Positions 56,776 through 64,000 of a stretch of DNA of 64,000 bases are shown piece by piece. The stretch is from Stigmatella aurantiaca (lineage in GTDB: Bacteria > Myxococcota > Myxococcia > Myxococcales > Myxococcaceae). Location: NCBI RefSeq assembly GCF_900109545.1, contig NZ_FOAP01000002.1, forward strand, positions 434,001-498,000, in the 5' to 3' direction. Below the pieces are notes generated by a model that was given only the letters and a program-made list of their open reading frames with translations, had not been told where the DNA came from and made no database searches. A program made the position numbers and the translations under genes. Each line of letters starts with the position of its first letter. Within the stretch, counting starts at the first letter, position 1.

Positions 56776-57519
56776 ATGTACAACATCCTTATCTCCCTGG
56801 GCGTTGGCATTGCCATCGCACTGGGCGTCAAATTGGCCGGGTTTCCCCTCTGGGCCGGGCTCGTTCCGGGCATCCTGGCCTTCGTGGCCACCTTCATCCT
56901 GCTGGCCCGCCGGGTTGCCCAGCGCATCCAGGCGCTCATGGAGACTGTTCAAAAGGAGTTCCAGGGCCAGCCCACCTCCCAGAAGGAGGCCCTGGGGCGC
57001 GTGGAGCGGGCCGTGAAGACCCTGGAGCAGGGGCTCGTCTACGAGAAGTGGCAGATCATGGTCGGCCCGGAGCTGCACGCGCAGATCGGCATGCTCAAGT
57101 ACATGGCCAAGGACCATGAGGGCGCCCGGACGCACCTGGCCCGGGGCAGCTCGCGCAACTACATGGCCAAGGCCATGGAGGGCGCCCTGCACTACCAGCG
57201 CAAGGACTACCCCGCCATGGAGGCCGCCTTCGAGGCCGCGGTGAAGGCCGGCAAGAAGGAGTCCCTCATGTGGGCCGCCTACGCCTGGTGCCTGGTGCAG
57301 CTCAAGGAGAAGGACAAGGCCCTGCGCGTGCTCGCCCGCGGCGTGGAGACCAACCCCTCCGACGAGAAGCTCAAGTCCAGCCTCGCCCAGCTCCAGAACG
57401 ACAAGCGGCTCAAGATGAAGCCGTACGAGCCCACCTGGTGGCAGTTCGGCCTGGAGACGCCCCCCGTTCAGCCCATGGGCGGCGGCGGCCGTCGGGTTCA
57501 GTTCACTACCCGACGTTAG
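56776..57519 (+). CDS. Membrane-anchored TPR-like protein
   Basis: 247 residues from the ATG at 56776 (GAGGGA upstream). Two hydrophobic segments at the N-terminus (ILISLGVGIAIALGVKLAGF, LWAGLVPGILAFVATFILLA) anchor it in the inner membrane; then a helical TPR-like array (GALHYQRKDYPAMEAAFEAA, LMWAAYAWCLVQLKEKDKAL) ending in a Gly/Arg-rich tail (GGGGRRVQFTT). It resembles small conserved myxobacterial proteins of unknown function. It follows tRNA-Leu and is upstream of the diguanylate cyclase, but a 394-bp gap and a sigma-54 site separate them. Confidence 0.7.
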   Translation: MYNILISLGVGIAIALGVKLAGFPLWAGLVPGILAFVATFILLARRVAQRIQALMETVQKEFQGQPTSQKEALGRVERAVKTLEQGLVYEKWQIMVGPELHAQIGMLKYMAKDHEGARTHLARGSSRNYMAKAMEGALHYQRKDYPAMEAAFEAAVKAGKKESLMWAAYAWCLVQLKEKDKALRVLARGVETNPSDEKLKSSLAQLQNDKRLKMKPYEPTWWQFGLETPPVQPMGGGGRRVQFTTRR

Positions 57520-57535
57520 TAGTGGACCCCAGGTG

Positions 57536-57576
57536 GTGATCCGTTGGCCCCAACACGGGAATTCCTACCGGATCAC
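57536..57576. repeat. Inverted repeat downstream of the TPR-like gene
   Basis: GTGATCCG (57536-57543) and CGGATCAC (57569-57576) form a perfect 8-bp inverted repeat spaced 25 bp, just after the TPR gene stop. It could be a weak terminator or an operator. It is the first recognisable element of the 57520-57913 gap. Confidence 0.35.
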
Positions 57577-57677
57577 GGGTTCCCACGCAGGAACGCTTTC
57601 CAGCCGGGGTAAGACTCCGGGGTGTAACGGGTCGCGCAACTCCCCGAAATGACTCCAACCCCAGGGATTTCTCCGGG

Positions 57678-57692
57678 GGCACGCAGCTTGCT
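57678..57692 (+). promoter_or_regulatory. Sigma-54 promoter upstream of the diguanylate cyclase
   Basis: GGCACG-CAGC-TTGCT matches the RpoN consensus core (GGCACG-N4-TTGCW) at every position; only the leading T is G. Transcription would start near 57703, giving a leader of about 210 nt. Downstream, CTGTCA (57697 on) and TGACAG flank an inner CCGGCC/GGCCGG stem, a possible activator site or leader hairpin. Myxobacteria use many sigma-54 activators, so this is plausible. Confidence 0.5.
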
Positions 57693-57913
57693 CTATCCCT
57701 CTGTCATCGAGCCACCGGCCTGCAGGGGCCGGAAGCAAAGTGACAGACGGGCTTGGCAGCCGGAGGTTTGGGGTGAAGGTTGCGGAGGTCGGCGGGTGCG
57801 GGTGGCACGGGGTGGCGGCGGGAGCGTATGGGGTGATGGAGTCCTCCCCAGGGTGTAGCGCTCGGGATCTTCGGCCTGCCATTTCAAGGCAGGCGTGCGC
57901 AGCGGAGCGTTGA

Positions 57914-58879
57914 ATGGAACGGCGCGGCCGGGGCAGTGAGCAGCCGCTGGTCCTCATTATCGAGGACGATGCGGGTGTGCAGGAGAGCCTCTCGGATCTG
58001 CTGTTGTCGCGATTCGAGGTGCTGACCGCCAGCGATGCGGACGTGGGCATGGAGCTGGCGCGAGAGCACCGCCCGGACCTCATCCTGCTGGACCGGTTCC
58101 TGCCCAGCGGGGATGGGCTGTCGGTCCTGGAGACCCTTCAGGGCGACGTGCGCACCGACTGTGTGCCCGTCATCTTCCTCACGGGGGATGCGGACGAGGC
58201 CACCCTGGAGCGCTGCCTGGAGATGGGAGCCGTGGACTTCATTCACAAGCCGGCGAGCGCCCGCGAGCTGATGGCGCGCATCGACCGCGCGCTGCGCCAG
58301 AGCGAGCAGCAGCACCGGCTCCGGGTGCTGGCCCAGACCGATGGGCTCACCGGCCTGGCCAACTTCCGCTCGCTCACGCTGCGACTGGAGGAGGAGTTCC
58401 GGCGCGCGCTGCGCTACCAGTACCCGCTGTCCGTGGTCGTCATCGACCTGGATCACCTCAAGGCCATCAATGACGGGATGGGCCACGATGTGGGCAACCG
58501 GGCCATCCTGGCGCTCTCCACCCACCTGAAGAACAACCTGCGCGAGTCGGACTTCGCGGCGCGCTTTGGCGGCGACGAGTTCGTCGCGCTCCTGCCCCAC
58601 CAGACGGCGGCCGAGGCCGCGGCGTTCGCCGAGCGCATCCGGGCGGGGCTTCGCAACGTGGTGGTCCAGCGCAGCGACGGCCGGCCGGCCCCCTTCGGGC
58701 TGAGCGTGAGTGTGGGCATCGCGGACCACTCCCCCGAGGCACCGCGCGAGAACACCGACGCGCTGATGAAGGCGGCGGACGCGGCACTGTATGTGGCCAA
58801 GCGCGAGGGCCGGGACCGGGTGGTGGTGCACAGCACCGCCGCCGAGGTCCACCCTCCCCCGGTGGCCCAGCGGCACTGA
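57914..58879 (+). CDS. Response regulator diguanylate cyclase (REC-GGDEF)
   Basis: 321 residues. Receiver (10-125): acidic residues E17, D18, D19, phospho-acceptor D60 (LILLDRFLPSGDG), and a conserved Lys in FIHKPAS. The GGDEF domain (140-305) begins LAQTDGLTGLANFRS and carries the intact active site RFGGDEF (GGDEF at 219-223). An inhibitory-site R210-E-S-D213 lies exactly five residues before GGDEF, so product inhibition by c-di-GMP is expected. Acts in the cytoplasm, converting two GTP to c-di-GMP on phosphorylation. The ATG has no strong SD (GGAGCG upstream). Preceded by a near-consensus sigma-54 site. Confidence 0.92.
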   Translation: MERRGRGSEQPLVLIIEDDAGVQESLSDLLLSRFEVLTASDADVGMELAREHRPDLILLDRFLPSGDGLSVLETLQGDVRTDCVPVIFLTGDADEATLERCLEMGAVDFIHKPASARELMARIDRALRQSEQQHRLRVLAQTDGLTGLANFRSLTLRLEEEFRRALRYQYPLSVVVIDLDHLKAINDGMGHDVGNRAILALSTHLKNNLRESDFAARFGGDEFVALLPHQTAAEAAAFAERIRAGLRNVVVQRSDGRPAPFGLSVSVGIADHSPEAPRENTDALMKAADAALYVAKREGRDRVVVHSTAAEVHPPPVAQRH

Positions 58880-58928
58880 AGCAGTTCACGCGGGCGGCGG
58901 TGGGGCCCCAGGGCGAGCGAGGGCGCGG

Positions 58929-60659
58929 ATGAGCGGAGACAGGCTGGTCAGCGGTTCGAGGGTGGCGGTCGTGGGAGGTGGGATCGCTGGCGCGGGCCTG
59001 GCCGCCTCGCTCATGTTCAATGGCCGGGCACGGGGCGTCTCGCTGGAGGTGCGCGTGTACGCGCAGGGCGAGCCGGACAGCGTGCCCCCGCCCGTGGTGC
59101 TGACCCCCGAATGCCGCTCCCGCCTGGCCGCGCTGGGCTGCCGCGTGCCCCTGGACTGGCGCGTGCACGAGCTCCGGGGCGTGGAGGTGATTTCCGACGG
59201 CCGCCGCGAGCTGCTCCCCGCTCCCGCCGGAGGCCTGTGGGTGGTGGACAACTGGCCCCATGGGCCGGGTGGCATGAGCGTGGTGCGCGAGGCGCTCACC
59301 ACCGCCGCGACGGCGCAAGGCGCCCGCTTCATCTCCCGCCGCGTCGACCGGGTGGAGCACCAGCCGCCCTCGCCGGATGCCCCCACCCCGGTGCGCAACA
59401 GTGGCCCCCTGGTGGTGCGCGCGCAGGGCAGCGGCGAGCGCTTCCACGCGGTGGCGCTCGCCACCGGCACGGGCTCCGCGCTCGCGGAGAACTTCTTCCC
59501 CGGGTTCCAGCCCGCGCCCACCGTCGCCGCGGTCCACGCCCGGGTGCGCCAGAGCGCCTCCCGGCTGAGCCTTGCCCCGCTGGCGCGGCTCTGGCTCTCG
59601 CCCCTGCCCACCATCGATGGGCTGTTCCTGCTGCCCAGCGCCCACTCGGTCTATGTGCTCGCGTTCGGCCCGCTCGTCACTCCGGCGGACCTGTGCCAGG
59701 CGCTGATGATGGCCGCGCGCGATGGGCTCCTGGAGGAGGGCTTCGAGCTCTCCGCCCTGGAGACGACGCGCCTGCCCTTCGGGCCTGGCCGCACGCTGGT
59801 GGCCCCCGGGCAGCTCGCCGTGGGCCCGGCCGCCGTGGGGCACCCGCTGCAGATCGGCCTGTCCGAGACGCTGGCGACGTGCAGCCGCGCCGCCGTGGGC
59901 CTGCTGGATGGCGGGCTCACCCCCGCCGCGCTGGAGCGCCGGTACGTCCGCAACGGGCTCTCGGAGATGATGGAGGATGCGGCGGCGGGCGCCCGCTCCG
60001 TGGCCTGGCTGCGGCGGGCCGGACGCCGGGCACCCGAGGCCTTCCTGGCCGCCCGCAAGCGCGGGGCCGTGGGCGGCGTCTACAGTGGGGGCGTGCTTGG
60101 CCTGGCGGCCCCCACCCCGCTGGCCCTGCTGGCCTCGGCGCGCTGGGCGGGCCTGCGCGAGGTGGTGGGCTCGTGGCTGCGCACCACGGTGGAGCCGGTG
60201 CCCACGGCCATGCCCTCGCTGGAGCCGGACCTCTATTACGTGGTGGATGACGATCCGGACGCCCGCGAGGCGATGACGCAGCTCCTGGAGTCCACGGGCG
60301 CCACGGTGGTGGCCTTCGCGGACGAGCTGGCGCTGTTCTGCGCGGTGGCGCGGCGGCCTCCCACGGCCATCCTGCTGGATGTGGTGCTGCACTGGGTGGA
60401 CGGCCTGCGGCTGTGCGAGGGGCTCAAGAAACACCCGCTCACCCGGAACACGCGCGTCATCGTCATGAGCGGCCTGGACCGCCCCCACGTGCGCCAGGGC
60501 GCGCTCGACGCGGGCGCGGAGGCCTTCCTGCCCAAGCCCGTGGAGCCCCGGCAGCTCATGCAGGTGCTCCTGGGAGAGACCCTGGACGCGCCCCGCCCGG
60601 CGCTTCGCCCGGCGGACGTGGCCGCGGCGCTCGAGTCGGACCGCTACGCCGCCTCCTGA
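58929..60659 (+). CDS. FAD-dependent oxidoreductase-like domain fused to a receiver domain
   Basis: 576 residues, start at 58929 (GAGGGCGCGG upstream). Residues 10-400 are a flavoprotein monooxygenase-like fold: dinucleotide motif VAVVGGGIAGAGLAASL at 12-28, and a second glycine-rich segment (LVAPGQLAVGPAAVGHPLQIG) similar to the FAD-ribityl motif of geranylgeranyl-reductase-like enzymes. Residues about 436-555 are a CheY-like receiver: acid pocket VVDDDPD, D484 (AILLDVVL), Ser in IVMSGL, and Lys in FLPKPVE. All receiver catalytic residues are present. Fusion of a flavoenzyme to a C-terminal receiver is not one I know as a standard architecture. It lies 50 bp after the diguanylate cyclase, possibly in one operon. 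Confidence 0.8.
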   Translation: MSGDRLVSGSRVAVVGGGIAGAGLAASLMFNGRARGVSLEVRVYAQGEPDSVPPPVVLTPECRSRLAALGCRVPLDWRVHELRGVEVISDGRRELLPAPAGGLWVVDNWPHGPGGMSVVREALTTAATAQGARFISRRVDRVEHQPPSPDAPTPVRNSGPLVVRAQGSGERFHAVALATGTGSALAENFFPGFQPAPTVAAVHARVRQSASRLSLAPLARLWLSPLPTIDGLFLLPSAHSVYVLAFGPLVTPADLCQALMMAARDGLLEEGFELSALETTRLPFGPGRTLVAPGQLAVGPAAVGHPLQIGLSETLATCSRAAVGLLDGGLTPAALERRYVRNGLSEMMEDAAAGARSVAWLRRAGRRAPEAFLAARKRGAVGGVYSGGVLGLAAPTPLALLASARWAGLREVVGSWLRTTVEPVPTAMPSLEPDLYYVVDDDPDAREAMTQLLESTGATVVAFADELALFCAVARRPPTAILLDVVLHWVDGLRLCEGLKKHPLTRNTRVIVMSGLDRPHVRQGALDAGAEAFLPKPVEPRQLMQVLLGETLDAPRPALRPADVAAALESDRYAAS

Positions 60660-60671
60660 GCACGCGGCGGC

Positions 60672-61565
60672 TCAGCGCTCCCAGACCGTCACATCATAAG
60701 GAGGGGACACGTGCACCGCGCCGGGTTCCTTCCGGAACCACGTGAGTTGCCGCTTGGCATACCGGCGCGTCTCCTGGGCGGTGTCCTGGAGGGCCTCCTC
60801 GCGGCTCATCCGCCCCTCGGCCACGGCGCGCGCCTGCACATAGCCCACGCTGCGCATGGGCGCCGCGTCCGCGTACCCCCGGGCCAGCAGCGCCTGGGTC
60901 TCCTCGATGAGCCCTCGGGCGAACATGGCCTCGGTGCGCGCGTGGATGGCGCGGTAGAGCGCCTCGCGCGGCGGCTCCAGGACGAAGAGCCGGAAGGGGT
61001 ACCGGTCCTGCGTGAAGGCGTGCTCCCGGCGCCAGACGGAGGCGGGCACGCCCGTGCGGGAGTGGATCTCCAGCGCGCGGATGATCCGGACGAGATCATT
61101 CACGGGCAACTTCGCGGCCGTCTCCGGATCCACCTCGGCGAGCCGCCGGTGAACGGCCTCCCGGCCCTCCGCGGCGGCCAGCGCCTCCAGGGTGGCCCGG
61201 AGCGCGGGGTCCGCCCCGGGCGCCTCCACCACCCCGTGCAGGAGGACGCGCAGGTAGAGGCCCGTGCCGCCCACGACGAACACCGGCCGGCCCCGGGAGG
61301 CAATCTCCGCGATGGCCGCGTCCGCGAGCCGCTGGTACTCCGCCGCCGAGAACGTCTCCTGGGGCTCCACCACCGAGAGCAGGTGGTGCGGCACGGCGGC
61401 CAGCTCCTCCGGGGAGGGCTTGGCCGTGCCAATGTCGAAGTGGCGGTACACCTGCTGCGAGTCCGCGCTGACGATTTCTCCGCCCGCGCGCCGGGCCAGC
61501 TCCACGGCCAGCGCCGTCTTGCCCGAGGCGGTGGGCCCCGCGATCACGGTGAGCAGCGGCTTCAC
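60672..61565 (-). CDS. miaA: tRNA dimethylallyltransferase
   Basis: 297 residues from the GTG at 61565, which opens VKPLLTVIAGPTASGKTALA with the P-loop at 10-17; a frame to 61628 adds a non-homologous head. Other MiaA marks: SADSQQVYRHFDIGTAKP (substrate loop with D and Q), VVGGTGLYLRVLLHG, and RSVGYVQARAVAEG with the QETRRYAKRQLTWFRKE C-terminal part. It transfers dimethylallyl to A37 of tRNAs reading UNN codons. It converges with the flavoprotein-receiver gene (12 bp between stops). Confidence 0.94.
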   Translation of the reverse strand: MKPLLTVIAGPTASGKTALAVELARRAGGEIVSADSQQVYRHFDIGTAKPSPEELAAVPHHLLSVVEPQETFSAAEYQRLADAAIAEIASRGRPVFVVGGTGLYLRVLLHGVVEAPGADPALRATLEALAAAEGREAVHRRLAEVDPETAAKLPVNDLVRIIRALEIHSRTGVPASVWRREHAFTQDRYPFRLFVLEPPREALYRAIHARTEAMFARGLIEETQALLARGYADAAPMRSVGYVQARAVAEGRMSREEALQDTAQETRRYAKRQLTWFRKEPGAVHVSPPYDVTVWER

Positions 61566-61659
61566 GGGACAGGTGGCTCCACGGCCAAGGCACCTACCAC
61601 CGCGCCCCGCCTGTCGCCAGCGGAGCACTCACCCCATGGCGCAGCGCAGCAACTCAAGA

Positions 61660-61678
61660 ATACTAGGATTAATAGTAT
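61660..61678. promoter_or_regulatory. Palindromic operator-like site before the GH2 gene
   Basis: ATACTAGGATTAATAGTAT is a perfect 6+6 interrupted palindrome (7-bp gap), AT-rich within GC-rich DNA, 43 bp before the GH2 start and on its promoter side. It could bind a repressor of the glycosidase or serve the divergent miaA gene. Confidence 0.4.
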
Positions 61679-61720
61679 CACCTGGTGAATGCTCCGCGGC
61701 CGCATCCCCAAGGAGAACCC

Positions 61721-64000
61721 ATGCACGCATCCCCCCCTTCCTCCCGGCGCGGCCGCAAGGCGCTGCTGCTGCTTCCCCTGCTGTGTGGGCTCGTCCCGCC
61801 CGCGAGCGCGGAGGCCGCCTGGATCCGCAAGACGCCGCCGCTGTCCACGCCGTGGACGGCCCAGGTGTCCCCCACCAACGCGCTGCCCGAGTACCCGCGC
61901 CCGCAGCTGGTGCGCACCGACTGGCAGAACCTCAACGGCGAGTGGCAGTTCGCCAACGCCAGCGCGGGCCAGGCACCCCCGTTCAACCAGACGCTCCCCG
62001 AGAGCGTGCTGGTGCCCTTCCCCATCGAGTCGGCGCTCTCGGGCATCCAGCGCCACCAGGACCGCATGTGGTACCGCCGCACCTTCACCATCCCCTCGGG
62101 CTGGAGCGGCCGGCGCGTGCAGCTGCACTTCGGCGCGGTGGACTGGGAGGCCACCGTCTACGTCAACGGCCAGAGCGTTGGCTCGCACAAGGGCGGGTTC
62201 GACGGGTTCAGCTTCGACATCACCGACCGGCTCAAGGCGGGCGCCGCCAACGAGCTGATCGTCGGCGTGTATGATCCGACCAGCGCGGGCGAGCAGCCCG
62301 TGGGCAAGCAGCGCCTGAACCCGGGCGGCATCTGGTACACGCCCGCCTCGGGCATCTGGCAGACGGTGTGGCTGGAGCCGACCCCCGCAGCGCGCGTCAC
62401 GCGCCTGGACATGACGCCGGACGTGGCCGGCCAGGCCCTGAAAATCACCGTGCAGGGCGCGGGCACCAGCGGCCACACGGTGGAGCTGACCGCGTTCGAC
62501 GGCACCACCCAGGTGGGCCGCATCACCGGCAACGTGGGCACCGAGCTGCGCCTGCCCGTGCCCAACCCCAAGCTCTGGTCGCCCGAGAGCCCCTTCCTCT
62601 ATGACTTGCGCGTGGCGCTCAAGAGCGGCACCACCACGGTGGACCAGGCCACCAGCTACTTCGGCATGCGCTCGGTGGGCCTGAAGCTCGTGGGCGGCGC
62701 GCTGCGGCCGGTGCTCAACGGCCAGTTCGTCTTCCAGATGGGCACACTGGACCAGGGCTACTGGCCGGACGGCATCTTCACCGCGCCCACGGACGAGGCG
62801 CTGAAGTTCGACATCCAGAAGCACAAGGACCTCGGCTACAACCTGCTGCGCAAGCACATCAAGGTGGAGCCGCAGCGCTGGTTCTACTGGGCCGACAAGC
62901 TGGGCATCCTCGTGTGGCAGGACATGCCCTCCATGGAGCGGACGCCCTCGGCGGCGGGCAAGGCCCAGTTCGAGTCCGAGATGCGCGAGATGATCGACGA
63001 GCACCGCAGCGCCACCTCCGTCATCATGTGGGTGGTGCAGAACGAGGGCTGGGGCCAGTACGACCAGGCCCGGCTCGCCACCCTCGTGAAGGGGTGGGAC
63101 CCCTCGCGGCTCGTGGACAACATGAGCGGTATCAACTGCTGCGGCGCGGTGGACGGCGGCAACGGGGACGTGGCCGACTGGCACACGTACGTGGGGCCGT
63201 CCTCGCCGGTGCCCTCGGCCTCGCGCGCCGCGGTGCTGGGCGAGTTCGGCGGCCTGGGCCTGCGGGTGGCCGGCCACGAGTGGAGCCCCGGCAACGGCTT
63301 CGGCTACGAGATGATGAGCGACGCCACGGCGCTGACCAACCGCTACGTGGGGCTCATGCAGCGCAGCCAGCAGCTCATGGTCAACCCCGGCCTGAGCGCG
63401 GCGGTGTACACGGAAATCACCGACGTGGAGAACGAGATCAACGGCATGCTGACCTATGACCGGGTCATCATGAAGCCGAACGTGGCCCAGGTGCGCGCGG
63501 CCCACGACAGCCTCATCGCCGCCTCCCGGCAGCTCAACTCCCAGGGCCCCCTGCCCCTCAACCAGTTCCGCTCCTTCCAGGTGACGACGCCGGGCTTCAC
63601 GGACCGGTACCTGCGCCACCTCGACTCGCTGGGCTTCACCGCGGCCATCACCGGCGCCACCGACGGGCTGACCAAGAAGGACGCGACGTTCAAGATCGTC
63701 CGCGGCCTGGCGGACGCGGCGTGCTACTCGTTCGAGTCGCGCAACTACCCCGGCAGCTACCTGCGCCACTTCAACTCCCGCATCCGCCGGGACGCGAACG
63801 ACGGCTCGTCCACCTTCGCCCAGGACGCCACCTTCTGCGGCCGCAACGCGCTGGACGGCTCGGGCAACATCTCCCTGGAGTCCAAGAACAAGCCCGGCGC
63901 CTACCTGCGCCACCGCGCCGCGGAAGTGTGGGTGGAGGCGTTCACGGACACCACGGGCTTCCGGCAGGACGCCACGTGGGCCCTGGCCGCGCCGTGGTGG
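61721..64000 (+). CDS. GH2 family glycosidase with C-terminal AbfB domain (3' end beyond window)
   Basis: 760 residues visible, open at the edge. AGGAG lies 6 bp before the ATG; signal peptide ends PPASA. Residues about 50-220 are the GH2 sugar-binding (jelly-roll) domain (RTFTIPSGWSGRRVQLHFGA, VYVNGQSVGSHKGGFDGFSF), then the immunoglobulin-like domain, and the TIM barrel from about 330. The acid/base Glu442 lies in VVQNEGWG and the nucleophile Glu508 in LGEFGG. From about 610 an AbfB arabinose-binding domain follows (YLRHLDSLGF, GSYLRHFNSRI, GAYLRHRAAEV). GH2 members include beta-galactosidases, glucuronidases and mannosidases; the subgroup is undetermined. The AbfB domain suggests arabinoxylan or arabinan-bearing substrates. 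Confidence 0.85.
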   Translation, partial: MHASPPSSRRGRKALLLLPLLCGLVPPASAEAAWIRKTPPLSTPWTAQVSPTNALPEYPRPQLVRTDWQNLNGEWQFANASAGQAPPFNQTLPESVLVPFPIESALSGIQRHQDRMWYRRTFTIPSGWSGRRVQLHFGAVDWEATVYVNGQSVGSHKGGFDGFSFDITDRLKAGAANELIVGVYDPTSAGEQPVGKQRLNPGGIWYTPASGIWQTVWLEPTPAARVTRLDMTPDVAGQALKITVQGAGTSGHTVELTAFDGTTQVGRITGNVGTELRLPVPNPKLWSPESPFLYDLRVALKSGTTTVDQATSYFGMRSVGLKLVGGALRPVLNGQFVFQMGTLDQGYWPDGIFTAPTDEALKFDIQKHKDLGYNLLRKHIKVEPQRWFYWADKLGILVWQDMPSMERTPSAAGKAQFESEMREMIDEHRSATSVIMWVVQNEGWGQYDQARLATLVKGWDPSRLVDNMSGINCCGAVDGGNGDVADWHTYVGPSSPVPSASRAAVLGEFGGLGLRVAGHEWSPGNGFGYEMMSDATALTNRYVGLMQRSQQLMVNPGLSAAVYTEITDVENEINGMLTYDRVIMKPNVAQVRAAHDSLIAASRQLNSQGPLPLNQFRSFQVTTPGFTDRYLRHLDSLGFTAAITGATDGLTKKDATFKIVRGLADAACYSFESRNYPGSYLRHFNSRIRRDANDGSSTFAQDATFCGRNALDGSGNISLESKNKPGAYLRHRAAEVWVEAFTDTTGFRQDATWALAAPWW

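Noticed and set aside
57697..57750. GEMM (c-di-GMP) riboswitch before the diguanylate cyclase
   Set aside because: Hairpins are present but the conserved CACAGGGCAAA and CGCAAAGCC elements are missing.

Overview
The window is high-GC (about 70 %), gene-dense DNA typical of a fruiting myxobacterium of the Cystobacterineae (Stigmatella/Cystobacter/Archangium type). This is inferred from protein content: many eukaryotic-like Ser/Thr kinases, a TPR-CHAT protease, secreted polysaccharide-degrading enzymes with carbohydrate-binding modules, an Rhs toxin, odd two-component fusions and a predicted sphingolipid operon. I could not search a database, so every family name below comes from motif reading.

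Layout. 1-2550: alginate lyase (cut by the window edge) and GH18 chitinase, probably one operon. 2679-11176: MFS exporter; a protein with a complete CD38-like ADP-ribosyl cyclase active site, which I consider the most interesting gene here; a GST; an 11-residue-repeat (LEA-like) protein; AtuA; an EamA exporter; a small outer-membrane protein. 11232-14945: tandem DUF4139 (MuiA-like) paralogues. 14942-26218: a polymorphic-toxin locus with an Rhs/TcB-like protein carrying HINT and nuclease-like domains, a translationally coupled Imm50-type immunity gene, and a divergent 1533-residue lipoprotein. 26293-32906: Rieske oxygenase, a decayed gene, a secreted TPR-CHAT protease and a Ser/Thr kinase.

33313-36681 is visibly lower in GC and looks acquired. 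It holds a kinase with a C-terminal winged-helix-like domain, a 251-bp element with 19-bp inverted ends, a frameshifted two-TM gene, and a GNAT acetyltransferase bounded by integron-type recombination sites, with a full attC-like site of about 140 bp. 36682-39602: two aldo/keto reductases and an XRE/MmyB regulator. 39669-46172 (minus strand): an alpha/beta hydrolase, then an acyl-CoA module of methylmalonyl-CoA mutase large subunit (with a histone-H1-like N-terminal tail), methyltransferase, B12-binding subunit and HMG-CoA lyase with overlapping reading frames, and an aminotransferase.

46510-50245: serine palmitoyltransferase-like enzyme, GNAT-type N-acyltransferase and NAD-dependent reductase, the gene set expected for bacterial ceramide synthesis. 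50277-64000: MlaC-like and TolC-like proteins, class I aldolase, tRNA-Ala(GGC), RsmB-type methyltransferase, a receiver-cupin protein, tRNA-Leu(CAA), a receiver-GGDEF diguanylate cyclase preceded by a near-perfect sigma-54 promoter, a flavoprotein-receiver fusion, MiaA, and a secreted GH2 glycosidase with an AbfB domain that runs off the right edge.

Many very long open frames antisense to real genes are high-GC artefacts and are omitted. Several start codons were moved inward where a Shine-Dalgarno sequence, a signal peptide or the domain start argued for it.
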